In this document: in pieces, positions 24,386 to 35,466 of the stretch
Numbering within the stretch: the first letter of the stretch is position 1
Layout: each line of letters starts with the position of its first letter
Origin: Arabidopsis thaliana
Lineage: Eukaryota > Streptophyta > Magnoliopsida > Brassicales > Brassicaceae
DNA length: 64,000 nucleotides
Direction: 5' to 3'
Assembly: GCF_000001735.4 (NCBI RefSeq)
Contig: NC_003074.8
Coordinates: forward strand, 10,416,101 to 10,480,100
The notes under the pieces: model-generated
What the model was told of the DNA's origin: nothing
Seen by the model: only the letters and a program-made list of their open reading frames with translations
Databases searched by the model: none
Program-made: the position numbers and the translations under genes

Positions 24386-25818
24386 TAAGTTGTATACCTA
24401 ATTTTTTTTTTTTTGGTAAAATGTAAAGTATTTAGGGTAAATTAGCTAAATAACCAATTCCTGAAAAGAAATTAAATATCTAGCACCATAAGTTGCCGAA
24501 TTCAGAGAGTAACGCATGAGGTGTGTGTAATGACAACACACTCTTTCACCACACACTCCTTCACCCAAATTCTATACATATCATCATAGAAAAATAGAAT
24601 AGTATATATTTGTTCAAACCAAAACTTTGATTCCGATGAATCCAAATAATCAATTATATATTTTTTGATGGAATGATACTAAACCCTAAGATAATATATA
24701 GGGAACCTAAGGGTTTTAATCTAAAACAATGATTAAATCACTTAACATCCTTAATCAAAACAAACAATTCATTTTAAAACGTATATAGTACAATGTATAC
24801 GTAAATAGTATATTCACAAAATAGAATAGTATCTCTCAAAAATCTTCCAAAATCAAAATCGATTTATTGGCTATTTCCCTTTAGAATTTCCAACATCGTA
24901 AACCCTTTATCGCTTCTAGATCTAAGAAATCCATAACATGATCGTCAATTTGTTGTTCATAATTCTCAATTTTATTTTCCATGGATTTACAAATTAAAAT
25001 TCTCATATGAACTTTGATGGGAAAGTGAAGATTAATTTGACATAATTGGCGAAAGGATTTCACCGGATTTTTCTAGTATTCTCTGGCTGACGAAGAATAA
25101 ATATAGTCAGAGTATTATTGCGCTAATGGTGTTGTTATAAAATAGAGTAAATCAGATTTGAGTGATCCTATCGACATTTAAGATTGATCCATATATAATT
25201 TTGACTTTTGTTTAGTTGATGGTGATGTATGTAAAGATTCGTAAGAAAAGGGCGAGATAGATGAAAGGAGCACACTTCATAAAAGAGAAGAAGATTTATT
25301 CACAAGGATGTCTTTTGAAGAAGAAAGAAGAAGGAGAGCGAGATGTACAAACACAGTAAGAAAAGGGAGAGAGAGATGAAAGGAGCACACTTCATAAAAG
25401 AGAAGAAGATTTATTCAATAGGATGTCTTTTGAAAAAGAAAGAAGAAGGAGAGCGTGATGTACAAACACATGATAGTATTGTCAATATTATATATATTAT
25501 ACATAATATTTTTTTCTATTGTTTGAAGTGTTAGTTTACCAATTAAAGTATTTTTGTTGGTTATATTTGCCAATTCCCCAAGTATTTATACCATTTTCGA
25601 AGTTTCGACATAAGTTAAAAAGGATATAAGAACCGGAAAAATAACGAAAATCTACAGAAAGAACAGACAATGACAAAACAACAAAGGAGGAAAACATATG
25701 TATAGAGCGAAAACAAAAGAAGAAACACCGATTCCAAAATGCCAAACTCGGAAATTTGCGTGATTTCCTCCACAACTCCAAGAAGCTGGAGTCTCATCCT
25801 AAGTTGTATACCTAATTT
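24386..25818 (-). mobile_element. 1.4-kb non-LTR retroposon with 19-bp TSD
   Basis: Identical 19-bp direct repeats TAAGTTGTATACCTAATTT stand at 24386-24404 and 25800-25818. The insert (24405-25799) opens with a T tract on the plus strand, i.e. a poly(A) tail for a minus-strand element of about 1,395 bp. The 5' end (minus) starts near AGGATGAGACTCCAGCTTC and can form a small hairpin (ACTCCA/TGGAGT). No reverse transcriptase or intact long frame is present; the longest minus frames are about 60-80 codons. Candidates are a Sadhu-type non-coding retroposon or a retrocopy of an unknown RNA; I cannot decide between them by eye. Confidence 0.75.
25241..25470. repeat. Tandem duplication, 115 bp x 2
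   Basis: Positions 25241-25355 and 25356-25470 are near-identical units (start GTAAGAAAAGGG, end TGTACAAACACA) with about half a dozen differences. They lie inside the 24405-25799 retroposon, so the duplication happened in the element or its source. Confidence 0.9.
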
Positions 25819-26883
25819 GTTTACAGAAGTTATCTATGGTGCTAAAAAAAATGGTTTTAACACTTGAAAAAAAAGCTTTTACTAAAGTTATATATATATG
25901 GTTTAGTGGTTTTCTTTAGTGTATGAGTCGATATGAGAGGACAGTAAAAGATAAATCATTTTTTATATAAAAAAGCTGTTGAATATTATTTGTTATTTGT
26001 GATAAACAATTTGAATAGTAAAACATGTTACATAATTTCTTTAGCTAGTGCTTATAGAAAATTGATTTTAAAACAAAATAAAGATAAAAGTTAGTTTCTA
26101 TTCAAAAAATTGAAAATGATTGCCACATCATTTAAAACTAAAAGTTAAAAATTAAAGGTAAAATTGGTTTTTTTTTTTTGAAATCGCTTTAATTGTAAGG
26201 GTAAAAGTGGATATTTGTTTTTACTGAAATCATGAGTATGAAAATAACAGCAATTTTTTTTGGATAATAAACGCACATTTTAATTATTATGTGTATTTTT
26301 TCCAACCAAAAATAATTGAGTATTCAACGTCTAGATAAAAAAGAGACTGAGATTTTTTTCGACTTTTTCTCCAAAAAAAACGAAGTTCCAAAAATAATGA
26401 TGAAATTAGTAGTGGTAAATGGTCAATTTAAATCCGTTGCTACAAATCAAAATTTAAATCTGTAAATTAACTAAATCTATTAAATTATTAATGAAAACCA
26501 ATGTAAAAAGAATCTCAACTTCTCAAGCATACTTTGTTTCAAATATTCTACTATTCAAAATACTCCCTTAAATCATAACCTGAAACTCACATAAGCTGAT
26601 CCAAAATTGAATTTCATTCCACAATTTTTCTCTTAAACTTCATATAAACATGTCAGCATGTTACACGGCCTTTTTTGTCTGCTTCATATATCTCTCAAGT
26701 GTGTGTACTACACAATAACATTTCCTGAAAATCTAACTTTCACCCACTCACCATCTTTTCTTCTCTCTTTCCCCATCAAAAAAAACAAAAACAAAACACA
26801 ACTCTGTTTCTCTCATCTTAAAATTCATGTAAAAAAAATCTACAAATCAAAGAGAGAAACAGAGTAAAGAGAAAGAGAAGAAG
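25819..26883. other. Spacer and UMAMIT41 upstream region
   Basis: No gene is seen. A CATATAAACA TATA-like site at 26641-26650 and CT/GA-rich leader sequence precede the first UMAMIT gene; these are the only promoter-like signals found. Confidence 0.4.
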
Positions 26884-29116
26884 ATGGCGCGGAAATACTT
26901 TCAGAGAGAAGTTTTGCCGGTAACGGCTTTGGTAATAATGGAATGTGCAAACGTTGGTTTAAACACTCTGTTTAAAGCAGCAACTTTGAAAGGCATGAGC
27001 TTTCATGTCTTCATCGTTTACTCTTATGGTCTCGCTGCTCTGCTTCTTCTTCCTTCTCTGTTTTGCTCTTTCAGGTCTCTCTCTCTTCTTGATTCGATCT
27101 CGATACTAAATTTTTCATCTAATCTTGAAAATTGGCTAATCGGTTCTTGTTTAATTTCACAGATCAAGAACTCTTCCACCGATGAATTTCTCTATTCTCT
27201 ACAAAATCGTGCTCTTAGGGATTATTGGGTAAAAGTCTCATCTCTTGAAATTTTCTACCAAATAAAAAATTCTCAGTTCTTGAAATTTTTCTTTAATTTC
27301 AAGCAATACCTGAGTGTTGCTGAAATAGGTTAATTTGATCTTTAATTACCTGATTAGATCAAATTTTTTGCATGAGTGTTACTGAAATTCTCAGTTTTTG
27401 TTTACCAAAATTTAGAGAATAAAAAGTATAGAAAGAGACATTTGGCTTAAAGTTGGTTCCAAAAGCTGCAACTTTACTGCAAAAATCTAAAAACATTATT
27501 ATTATTATAAACAAAAATAAATTCAATTTTTGGGGGTTTATTTATATGATTTAATCTTAGTAAAAAAATGGAATATATTATTTGGTTTTGGTTATAAAAT
27601 TTTTGATTAATAAAAGTGTGTGTTGACAATGTATATAGATGCTGTTCATGATTTATTCTTAGTAAAAAGTGGAATATATTATTTTGTTTTGGTTATAATT
27701 ATTTGATTAATAAAAATGTGTGTTGATAATGTATATAGATGCTGTTCAAACATAATGGGATACACAGGGATAAATTATAGTTCTCCAACACTTGCTTCTG
27801 CAATCAGCAACCTCACTCCTGCTTTCACCTTCTTGCTTGCAGTCGTTTTCAGGTTTGACAACAACATTTCTATATCCTATTTGACATATTCCTTTTACAT
27901 TATCAATTTACAAAATTACCCTCCGTCCATTAACTGTATATGGGCCTTATTGTTTAGCCCATGAGGTTATGATTTGAAAACGTTTGGTGTAATGTTGTAG
28001 GATGGAGAGTGTGTCTTTTAAGAGAACAAGTAGTGTGGCTAAAATGTTAGGAACCGTTGTTTCTATTGGAGGTGCATTTATAGTGACTCTTTATAATGGT
28101 CCTGTTGTGATTGCTAAATCGCCACCGTCTGTTTCTTTGCGATCGCAATCGACTAACCCTAATTGGATACTTGGTGCGGGTTTCCTTGCGGTCGAGTATT
28201 TCTGTGTTCCATTGTGGTACATTGTTCAGGTCTGAACTCTATATGCATATATAACATATATGTCACTATGTGAGTTTTTTGGTTTTCTGATAGAATCATA
28301 TGTTCTCAATATTTTTTGTAGACTCAAATCATGAGAGAGTATCCGGCCGAGTTTACCGTTGTTTGCTTTTATAGCATAGGCGTTAGCTTTTGGACCGCGC
28401 TAGTCACATTGTTCACTGAAGGGAATGACTTGGGTGCATGGAAGATAAAACCGAATATAGCTTTAGTGTCGATCGTTTGCTCGGTGAGAATATAATTACA
28501 CTCATGTGTTTTTCCCTAGAGATTATGAGTGTGATTAGTTTTTTGACAAGCAAAATGGTTTTATTTTGGTTGATTCTATTTCTATGTTTAGGGATTGTTT
28601 GGATCTTGCATAAACAATACTATCCACACGTGGGCATTGCGGATCAAGGGGCCTTTATTTGTTGCAATGTTCAAGCCATTGTCTATTGCAATTGCTGTTG
28701 CAATGGGAGTTATCTTCCTGCGAGATTCTCTCTACATCGGCAGGTACAAAAACAACTCACACTTTTATTTAAATAGTAACGGGTGAGTCCAAGATTAGTT
28801 TGGGACTTGCGGTTATGTTAGAACCATACCTCAAAAAACTGTGGAAAATATTAACTAGTCATTCTCTAATTCTCAGCTCACTTTAACTCTTTTGGTTTCC
28901 TTTCTTTGCTTGAATGATGATCCCAGCTTGATCGGGGCAACGGTAATAACAATCGGGTTTTACACGGTAATGTGGGGAAAAGCCAAGGAAGTGGCCTTGG
29001 TCGAAGATGATAACAAGGCTAACCACGAGGAGGCCAATGAAGCTGACCTTGATTCTCCATCGGGTTCACAGAAGGCTCCTCTCTTGGAAAGTTACAAGAA
29101 CGATGAACATGTATGA
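26884..29116 (+). CDS. UMAMIT41: UMAMIT41, amino-acid transporter (EamA/MtN21)
   Basis: AT3G28050 by recognition. Exons 26884-27074, 27163-27228, 27739-27852, 28001-28229, 28322-28483, 28592-28743 and 28927-29116 give 367 aa, with every junction in frame. The protein has the UMAMIT layout: a first EamA repeat starting with a helix near [15 protein letters not shown], the family signature [19 protein letters not shown], a hydrophilic centre ([10 protein letters not shown]), a second EamA repeat with [19 protein letters not shown], and a helix ending TVMWGKAKE before a charged tail. UMAMITs move amino acids across the plasma membrane or tonoplast. It is the most divergent member of this cluster: exon 4 is 229 nt and exon 6 is 152 nt, against 247 and 149 in its neighbours. 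Confidence 0.93.
27548..27750 (+). repeat. Duplicated 3' splice-site segment in UMAMIT41 intron 2
   Basis: Two units of about 100 bp (27548-27649 and 27650-27750) are near-identical. Each ends with GTATATAG then ATGCTGTTCA, i.e. the acceptor and the first bases of exon 3. The second AG (27738) is the one that restores the protein. Use of the first (27638) leads within four codons to an in-frame TGA. Confidence 0.85.
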
Positions 29117-29760
29117 GTATCATCAACTAGTGAAGATCACGCTATATATATATGTGTGAAAAAATTCATATGTGAATTGTCTTTGTAATTTATTTGATGA
29201 GACAAATGTGATCTTTAATTTTAGGATCCAAGTGTTTTCTAATCACAATCTAACAAGTCCTTTTTATATCCTTTTTTTCTTAGTCTTTCACATGATTTAC
29301 ACTAGAATGATTCCAATATCCTTAAGAATAAGACTAATTCTTCACTTAAGATTTAAGAACATCTTTTAGTGATAACTGATAACTACAGGTTTTGGCGACC
29401 AATTTTCATTTGTTTTATAGTCCTTGATAGTGGTGACGATATGTCCTGGATTTAAGACTTACTATGAACTGGAAAATTAATTGCTCATCAAGAAAAGATA
29501 TTTAACCTAAAAATCTCAAAAATTATCCTAAAAATCTTTGTCCTCATAACTATAATTAAGTTACTAATTAACTAATGGTTAGACATTTTTTTTTTTTAAC
29601 TATATAGTAATAGTGTAATAATAATTGTTGAAAGTGGTTTTTACTTTTACTGCGGTGGGATGCAAAAGTAAGTTGAAGTTGAGATTCTAAAGCTCCTAAA
29701 TTGGTCAAACCGTCAAACCAGAGTTTCAGATTCAGACAATCAAAAACAAAACAAAAAAAA
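29117..29760. other. UMAMIT41 3' flank and spacer
   Basis: Probable 3' UTR, then A+T-rich spacer. No gene or element ends recognised. Confidence 0.4.
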
Positions 29761-30747
29761 TGGCTGGGAGATTCTGTCAAAGAGACGGCGGGATCATGAC
29801 GGCAATGGTGGCGGTGGAGATTCTGACAGAGTGTAGCCAAAGTAGTTGGAACAATAGTTTGCATTGTGGGTGCACTTGTGGCAACTCTATACCATGGCCC
29901 CATCGTCTTCGCCGCATCTAAGCCGTCCTTTTATCTCCTTCAGCGTCTTTCGGCACCTCCCTCGCAACCGTCCAATTATAATTGGGTCATCGGGGGAGGT
30001 CTTCTGGGTTGAATACACTCTCATTGCCGTCGCTTACATTGTTCAGGTATAAAGAAAATTAACATTGTAATACTTTGGTCATACAAGGTATATCTATTGA
30101 TTTATTTAATTTCTTCACATTTTTGGTGGGAGTAGACACATATAATGAGGGAATATCCGTCGGAATTTGCCTTGGCACTTTCCCACAATGTCTGCGTTTC
30201 AATCTCTTGTGCATTTGTTAGTTTATTCGTGGAGGAGAACAATCCTAGCGCATGGATTATGAGATCGAAAATTATGTTGATATGCATCGTCGCAACGGTA
30301 TGGAAATGTTTCTATATATAGTTTTAATCAATGATCTTATTTTGTTAAATTTGTGTAAATGATACATTAGGGGGTGGTGAATTCGACGAGCTATGTTGTT
30401 GAATCATGGACAGTGCGATATAAGGGGGCTGTGTTCCTAGCAATGTTCAGGCCATTATCTATCGTAACCGCTGTCGTACTAGGGGCAATATTTCTAGGCG
30501 ATTCTCTCTATCTCGGAAGGTGAAAGAAGAATGTTTAATATATCAAAAGATGGATCACCAAATTAGTATTAATTACTCATCTTGGATTTTCACTTTCAGT
30601 TTTTACTATCTATATTTGGCAGTGTGATTGGTGGAACGTTGATATCAATCGGTTTCAGTGTCCATAATTCATTATTTCATATAGCCAATGGCTTTAGCGC
30701 TTTAGCCAAATCCAGTGTTCTAAGGCATATTGGCATGTTAGTATAGA
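29761..30747 (+). pseudogene. Internally deleted UMAMIT copy (AT3G28060-like)
   Basis: The ATG at 29761 opens a shortened exon 1 (AGRFCQRD... TAMVAVEILTE) that runs directly, out of frame, into the middle of exon 4 (VAKVVGTIVCIVGALVAT, from about 29831). The rest of exon 1, exons 2 and 3 and the start of exon 4 are gone. A second frameshift lies near 30008 (GGGLL then VEYTLIAVAYIVQ in another frame). Exons 5 (30136-30297) and 6 (30371-30519) are clean, with the family motifs NNPSAWIM and FRPLSIVTA. Exon 7 starts correctly at 30623 (VIGGTLISIGF) but then leaves the family sequence and ends TAG at 30745-30747. A short annotated protein may exist here (UMAMIT43 by recall), but it would have too few helices for a standard transporter. 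Confidence 0.75.
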
Positions 30748-31862
30748 AAAGTTGTCCTTATCTGAACAAATTTTTAGTAATGGAGGCAACGACCTTTGTG
30801 CATGTGAGCTATGTTATGTACAATAAAAAACGTATCTGAAGTAGGTCTTCTTCGAAAACGACTCAGAAGATTAGATTCCAGGCAGTGGCAAAACAAGAAT
30901 TGTGACTGACTCTGAAAGCAGCTACACTTACGAGATCAAATGTTTAAAGGGAATGGTTGATTGGATTTCTTTTGGCTCGAAGAGGCATACATATAAATTT
31001 TGTGATGATGCCTTAGCCAAACTAAGTTTTAAGATATATTTAGAGATATGACTATATGAGTTTTGTAGATTGAGTATTGTCTAATCTAATTTGTGTGAGA
31101 AATCTAGTGATGAAAATTGGCCGGTGAATTTTAAACGCGTGTATATATCAATCTCTATTCTCTAGTGGTCCTTTTCTATAGTACATTGGTCCAAATAATA
31201 GGGAATCTTATAATAAATTCAAGAGACTGACAATTATCTTATAAAAAATTCAAGAAATTTTATTTCAATATTTTATAAATGCATAAAATTTGTATTACAA
31301 TCAAATACAATATTTAAGTTAAAAATATTATACTGATGAATACTTATATATTATTATGAATATTCATTTATTATATACTTAACTCTTTTCTTTTGTATTT
31401 AAAATTATTTTCATTTATTATAAACAGATTTGAATTGAATGATATTTTTAATACATTTTAGTTTTAATCATTTATTGTTTTGCTCATGTAGACATCTTAG
31501 ATGGAGAGAGGACTACCAAATTATATATATGATTCATTTATTATATACTTAACTCTTTTCTTATGTATTTAAAATTATTTTCATTTATTATAAACAGATT
31601 TGAATTGAATCATATTCTTAATACATTTTAATTTTAATTTTAATCATTTATTGTTTTGTTGATGTGAACATCTTAGATGGGGAGAGAACTCCCTAATTGT
31701 ATATATATGATTGGCCCAAAGAATATGGAATCTTATAATAAACTCAAGAAACTAACAATTATTGGACCCATAAATTGACATTTCCTTTTACTTGTAACAT
31801 AAAGAAAAGTAACAAAGGGATAACAAATTAAAGACTCACATTCCACAACAAATTTTTCTACC
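30748..31862. other. Spacer and UMAMIT46 upstream region
   Basis: No gene. It contains the 170-bp duplication listed separately. The phrase GGAATCTTATAATAAA(T/C)TCAAGA is found at about 31201 and 31729, and again upstream of the next gene at 35312, so it belongs to the shared upstream region of the tandem paralogues. Confidence 0.5.
31363..31705. repeat. Tandem duplication, about 170 bp x 2
   Basis: Units 31363-31532 and 31533-31705 both begin TTCATTTATTATATACTTAA and contain ACATCTTAGATGG near the end. Differences are a few substitutions and a short insertion in the second unit. They lie between the gutted UMAMIT copy and UMAMIT46. Confidence 0.85.
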
Positions 31863-31863
31863 A

Positions 31864-34745
31864 ATGCCAATAATGGCCGGAACCGCAAGTCCTTGGCGGA
31901 GAGAGGCCGTGTTCTTGACGGCAATGCTGGTGGTCGAAACCAGCGTCGTCGGAATAAGTACTTTGTTTAAATTTGCAACTTCAAAGGGACTCAACATTTA
32001 TCCTTTCCTCGGCTATTCTTATCTTCTTGCTTCTCTTCTTCTTCTTCCTTCTCTTTTCTTCACTAACAGGTTTCTAATATCTTTAATCTTTACAAGACCA
32101 TTTTTCTTCTTCTTTGTCAAAATCTCTTAAAACCATTTATAACAATTCTTTTGTATTGATTTGTATGTTTTTGTTTTACAGGTCAAGTTCACTTCCTCCA
32201 CTAAGTGTCTCAATACTTTCAAAAATTGGACTTCTTGGATTTCTAGGGTAATATCCAAATAACACATTCCTTACTCCAATTTCGAATATGTAACTAGCTT
32301 CCACTAAATGTTGCTAATATATGATTTTTGGCTGGAAAAAAAAAGAACAGATCAATGTATGTGATCACAGGATACATAGGCATCGAATACAGCAGCCCAA
32401 CCTTAGCCTCCGCCATAAACAATATCACTCCTGCTCTTACCTTCATCCTCGCCATTATCTTCAGGTTTTTGTTTTCTTTGACTAATTATTAAGTTTTTGC
32501 TGATTTCAATTTTAGTTTTTCGGATTATTCTAGTCAACAAGTCGAAATTGTAACCATTCCATTTCCGGCTAATTTAATTTTAATAATTATAATAGTTTTT
32601 TATGTTAACCGAAATTAATTAAACTCAAAAGAACTAATCCCGAAAGATATTGTTTACATATGTGATGAAGCCGTTCGCTATGAATTTTTCGTGCATTATA
32701 ATAAAGTTCTTTAGAATAATTACTTCAAAGTTCCCCTATAATTTTTTCAATTCGACTATTTTTTTTTCCATAAATCATGTTAGTTTTCACTTCACTATAT
32801 TCAACACTATAGTTTGCTAACCAATTCTTTACCACTAGCCGCCTTACCCCTATCCCACAACTGTCTCATACTCTTATCAGTAACTAGGTAAATAATCTAT
32901 ATTTATGGTAAATGCGTTTAATATGTTCTTCTTTCTTTCTTTCAATGCATACATTAATTCAGGTTTTCGGCATCTATATTTATGGCAATTGATATGAAGA
33001 TTTAAGTTACTATCGCACTATTGCTCAATCTTGTGGTCCAAATCATACAAGGCTGTTTGCATGAATGAAATAAATGCGTATTAATTGTGTTTGATCATTG
33101 ATTATTTCTTAGCCTTCTTTTGGAATAAACACTTAACACACTAAATTTCATTTTGTGAATAAAGAATGGAAAAAGTATCTTTCAAAGAGAGGAGTAGTCT
33201 AGCCAAATTGATGGGGACGATATTGTCACTGATAGGTGCACTTGTGGTGATTTTCTACCACGGTCCACGTGTCTTCCTCGCATCTTCTCCGCCCTATGTA
33301 AACTTCCGTCAGTTTTCTCCACCGTTGTCATCTTCAAACTCCGATTGGCTCATCGGTGGAGCTCTTCTAACCATGCAAGGCATATTCGTTTCTGTTTCTT
33401 TCATTCTTCAGGTACCAATTTTTTTTCCTTATATATAGTAGAAATAATTTTAAATTTATGGTTAAGTCAAAAATTAGTCATTAAAAAAGGTGGAAACATA
33501 CGAACACATGGTTTAGAGTAGACCTAGGCGTTCAGATATTTGGTTCGGTTCTAGTTCGGTTCCAATTCTTTCGGCTCTCGAGTTTAGGATTCATATAGGA
33601 ACTAAAACAGTTTTGGTTTGGTTTGGGTTCGGGTTCGGTTTTTTCGGTTCTGAAGTTTAATTAGGACCCATTCGGATATTTATTTCAGATATTTTTTAGT
33701 ATTTTCGGATATTTTCGAGTATTTTTGGATATTTTGGTATTTTTATATATTTTTCAACTATATTTTCGGTATTTTTGAATGTTCAATCTAAAAATAACTA
33801 ATATTTTTGGATATATAATCATATTTAGATATTCTCGGATACCCGAAATATTTCAGTTCGGTTCGGGTTCGGTTCCAATTATTTTGGTTCTAGAATTTAG
33901 GATTCATTTGAGTATTTTACCATTTTGGTTTGGCTTCGGATTCGGTTCTTTTTGCTTTGGTTCCAGTTCGTTTTTTTTTGGTTCGGGTATTATGCCCATG
34001 CATAGAGGGGTGAACTTTGGTTTTTGGTTGGAGATGATGTTATAATACATGTGGGAAAACACATATCTTCATTTAGTAAACATCATTTCATTCTAATATT
34101 TATTCTATATAATGATTTTTGGACAGGCACATATAATGAGTGTATATCCAGCAGCATTCAGAGTCTCCTTTCTTTACACTGTATGTGTTTCAATCGTGAC
34201 CTCGACGATTGGACTAGTAGTTGAAAAGAACAACCCAAGCGTTTGGATCATTCATTTCGATATTACTTTGATTACAATTGTTACCATGGTATGTTATATA
34301 TATATATATATTTTAAAGATATCAAAATATCTACTTTTTGATCTTAACACTTTTTTAAAAATAAAATATTTCAGGCAATAGTAACTTCAGTATACTATGT
34401 GATTCATTCATGGACAGTACGACATAAAGGACCTCTGTACTTAGCCATATTTAAACCTTTGTCCATTTTAATAGCAGTGGTTATGGGGGCCATTTTTCTC
34501 AATGATTCTCTCTATCTCGGATGGTATTAATGAATCAATAGTCTTCATAAACATATCTATAAACAAAAACATCTACTCACCTTCGATTTTGTCCTTCGTT
34601 TTGCAGTTTGATCGGAGGAATTTTGATAACATTAGGCTTTTACGCTGTGATGTGGGGCAAAGCAAACGAAGAGAAGGATCAGTTATCATTTTCAGAAAAA
34701 GAGAAAACGCCTCTTCTATTAAACCGCAAAAACGACCAAGTTTAA
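31864..34745 (+). CDS. UMAMIT46: UMAMIT46, amino-acid transporter (EamA/MtN21)
   Basis: AT3G28070 by recognition. Exons 31864-32069, 32182-32247, 32351-32464, 33165-33411, 34127-34288, 34375-34523 and 34607-34745 give 360 aa. Two in-frame ATGs exist; the second (31873) matches the MAG/MAR starts of the paralogues and would give 357 aa. Motifs: first helix [15 protein letters not shown], signature [19 protein letters not shown], central loop rich in Ser/Pro ([14 protein letters not shown]), second-repeat signature [18 protein letters not shown], last helix to [12 protein letters not shown], and the tail motif TPLLL. It has ten predicted helices and a plasma-membrane-type tail. Intron 4 contains a hAT-like repeat. 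It is one of four close tandem copies. Confidence 0.93.
33521..33997. mobile_element. hAT-like MITE candidate in UMAMIT46 intron 4
   Basis: The segment is built from reiterated GGTTCGGGTTCGGTT and TTCGGATATTT phrases. It starts TAGACCTAGGCGTTC and ends with the roughly inverted ATGCCCATGCATAG, similar to TAGGCCTGGGCATTC ends of Arabidopsis hAT-type repeats as I remember them. No clear 8-bp duplication was found, so the borders are tentative. Confidence 0.45.
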
Positions 34746-35466
34746 AAAGAAAAAGAATATAGACAATAAAACTACTAATAGTTAACAAATACTGTTATTA
34801 ATACCATATTTATAAAATTGTCTTATGTCTCTATGAACCTAGGAGTTGGAAAAAAATGTGTGTATTTAGATTTTTTTTTCAAAATACTCCAACATTTATA
34901 AATACGAGTTAACATTTTTCCTTGACTCCTTTGGAACATATGAAAAGCTTAAATTGATATTCTTTGAAGCAATGATAGGTAACTGCACCAAGTATATATC
35001 CCGGTATAGTCACACATCCCAAGTTTAGTGAACTACACGAATTATGTGTATTGTATGCTAATGTATACCAATTAGTAACATATGATCAACACCATCATAT
35101 TCCTTTTACACCGTTTGTCAAATCCATTTTTAAAACCACTTTTGGTGAATTACGCCGTAGAAAAACAAGTCTAACACATTGTAACATTTTGAAGTGGTAA
35201 TAAAATTTCTGATTCAAGGTTTCAATATCTATAATTATTGAAGTGGTTTCAATATCCATTATTGGATGATCATATTTTGGCACAACTGTTTTCAAGTCTG
35301 CGCAAAGAATAGGGAATCTTATAATAAATTCAAGAAACAACAATTATTGGACCCACAATACACCACTTCCCCTCTAACTAGTACTATCATAAATGAAAAG
35401 CAAACAAATTAAGCGATAACAAATCAAAGACTCACATTTCAACACCAAACCTTTCTACCATTTCCA
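34746..35466. other. UMAMIT46/47 intergenic region
   Basis: 3' flank of UMAMIT46 and promoter of UMAMIT47. The block at 35306-35352 (GGGAATCTTATAATAAATTC ... TTGGACCCAC) repeats the upstream block of UMAMIT46. Confidence 0.5.

Noticed and set aside
26658..26867. 69-codon upstream frame before UMAMIT41
   Set aside because: It lies in promoter/leader sequence, T-rich and low-complexity, with no sign of selection visible.
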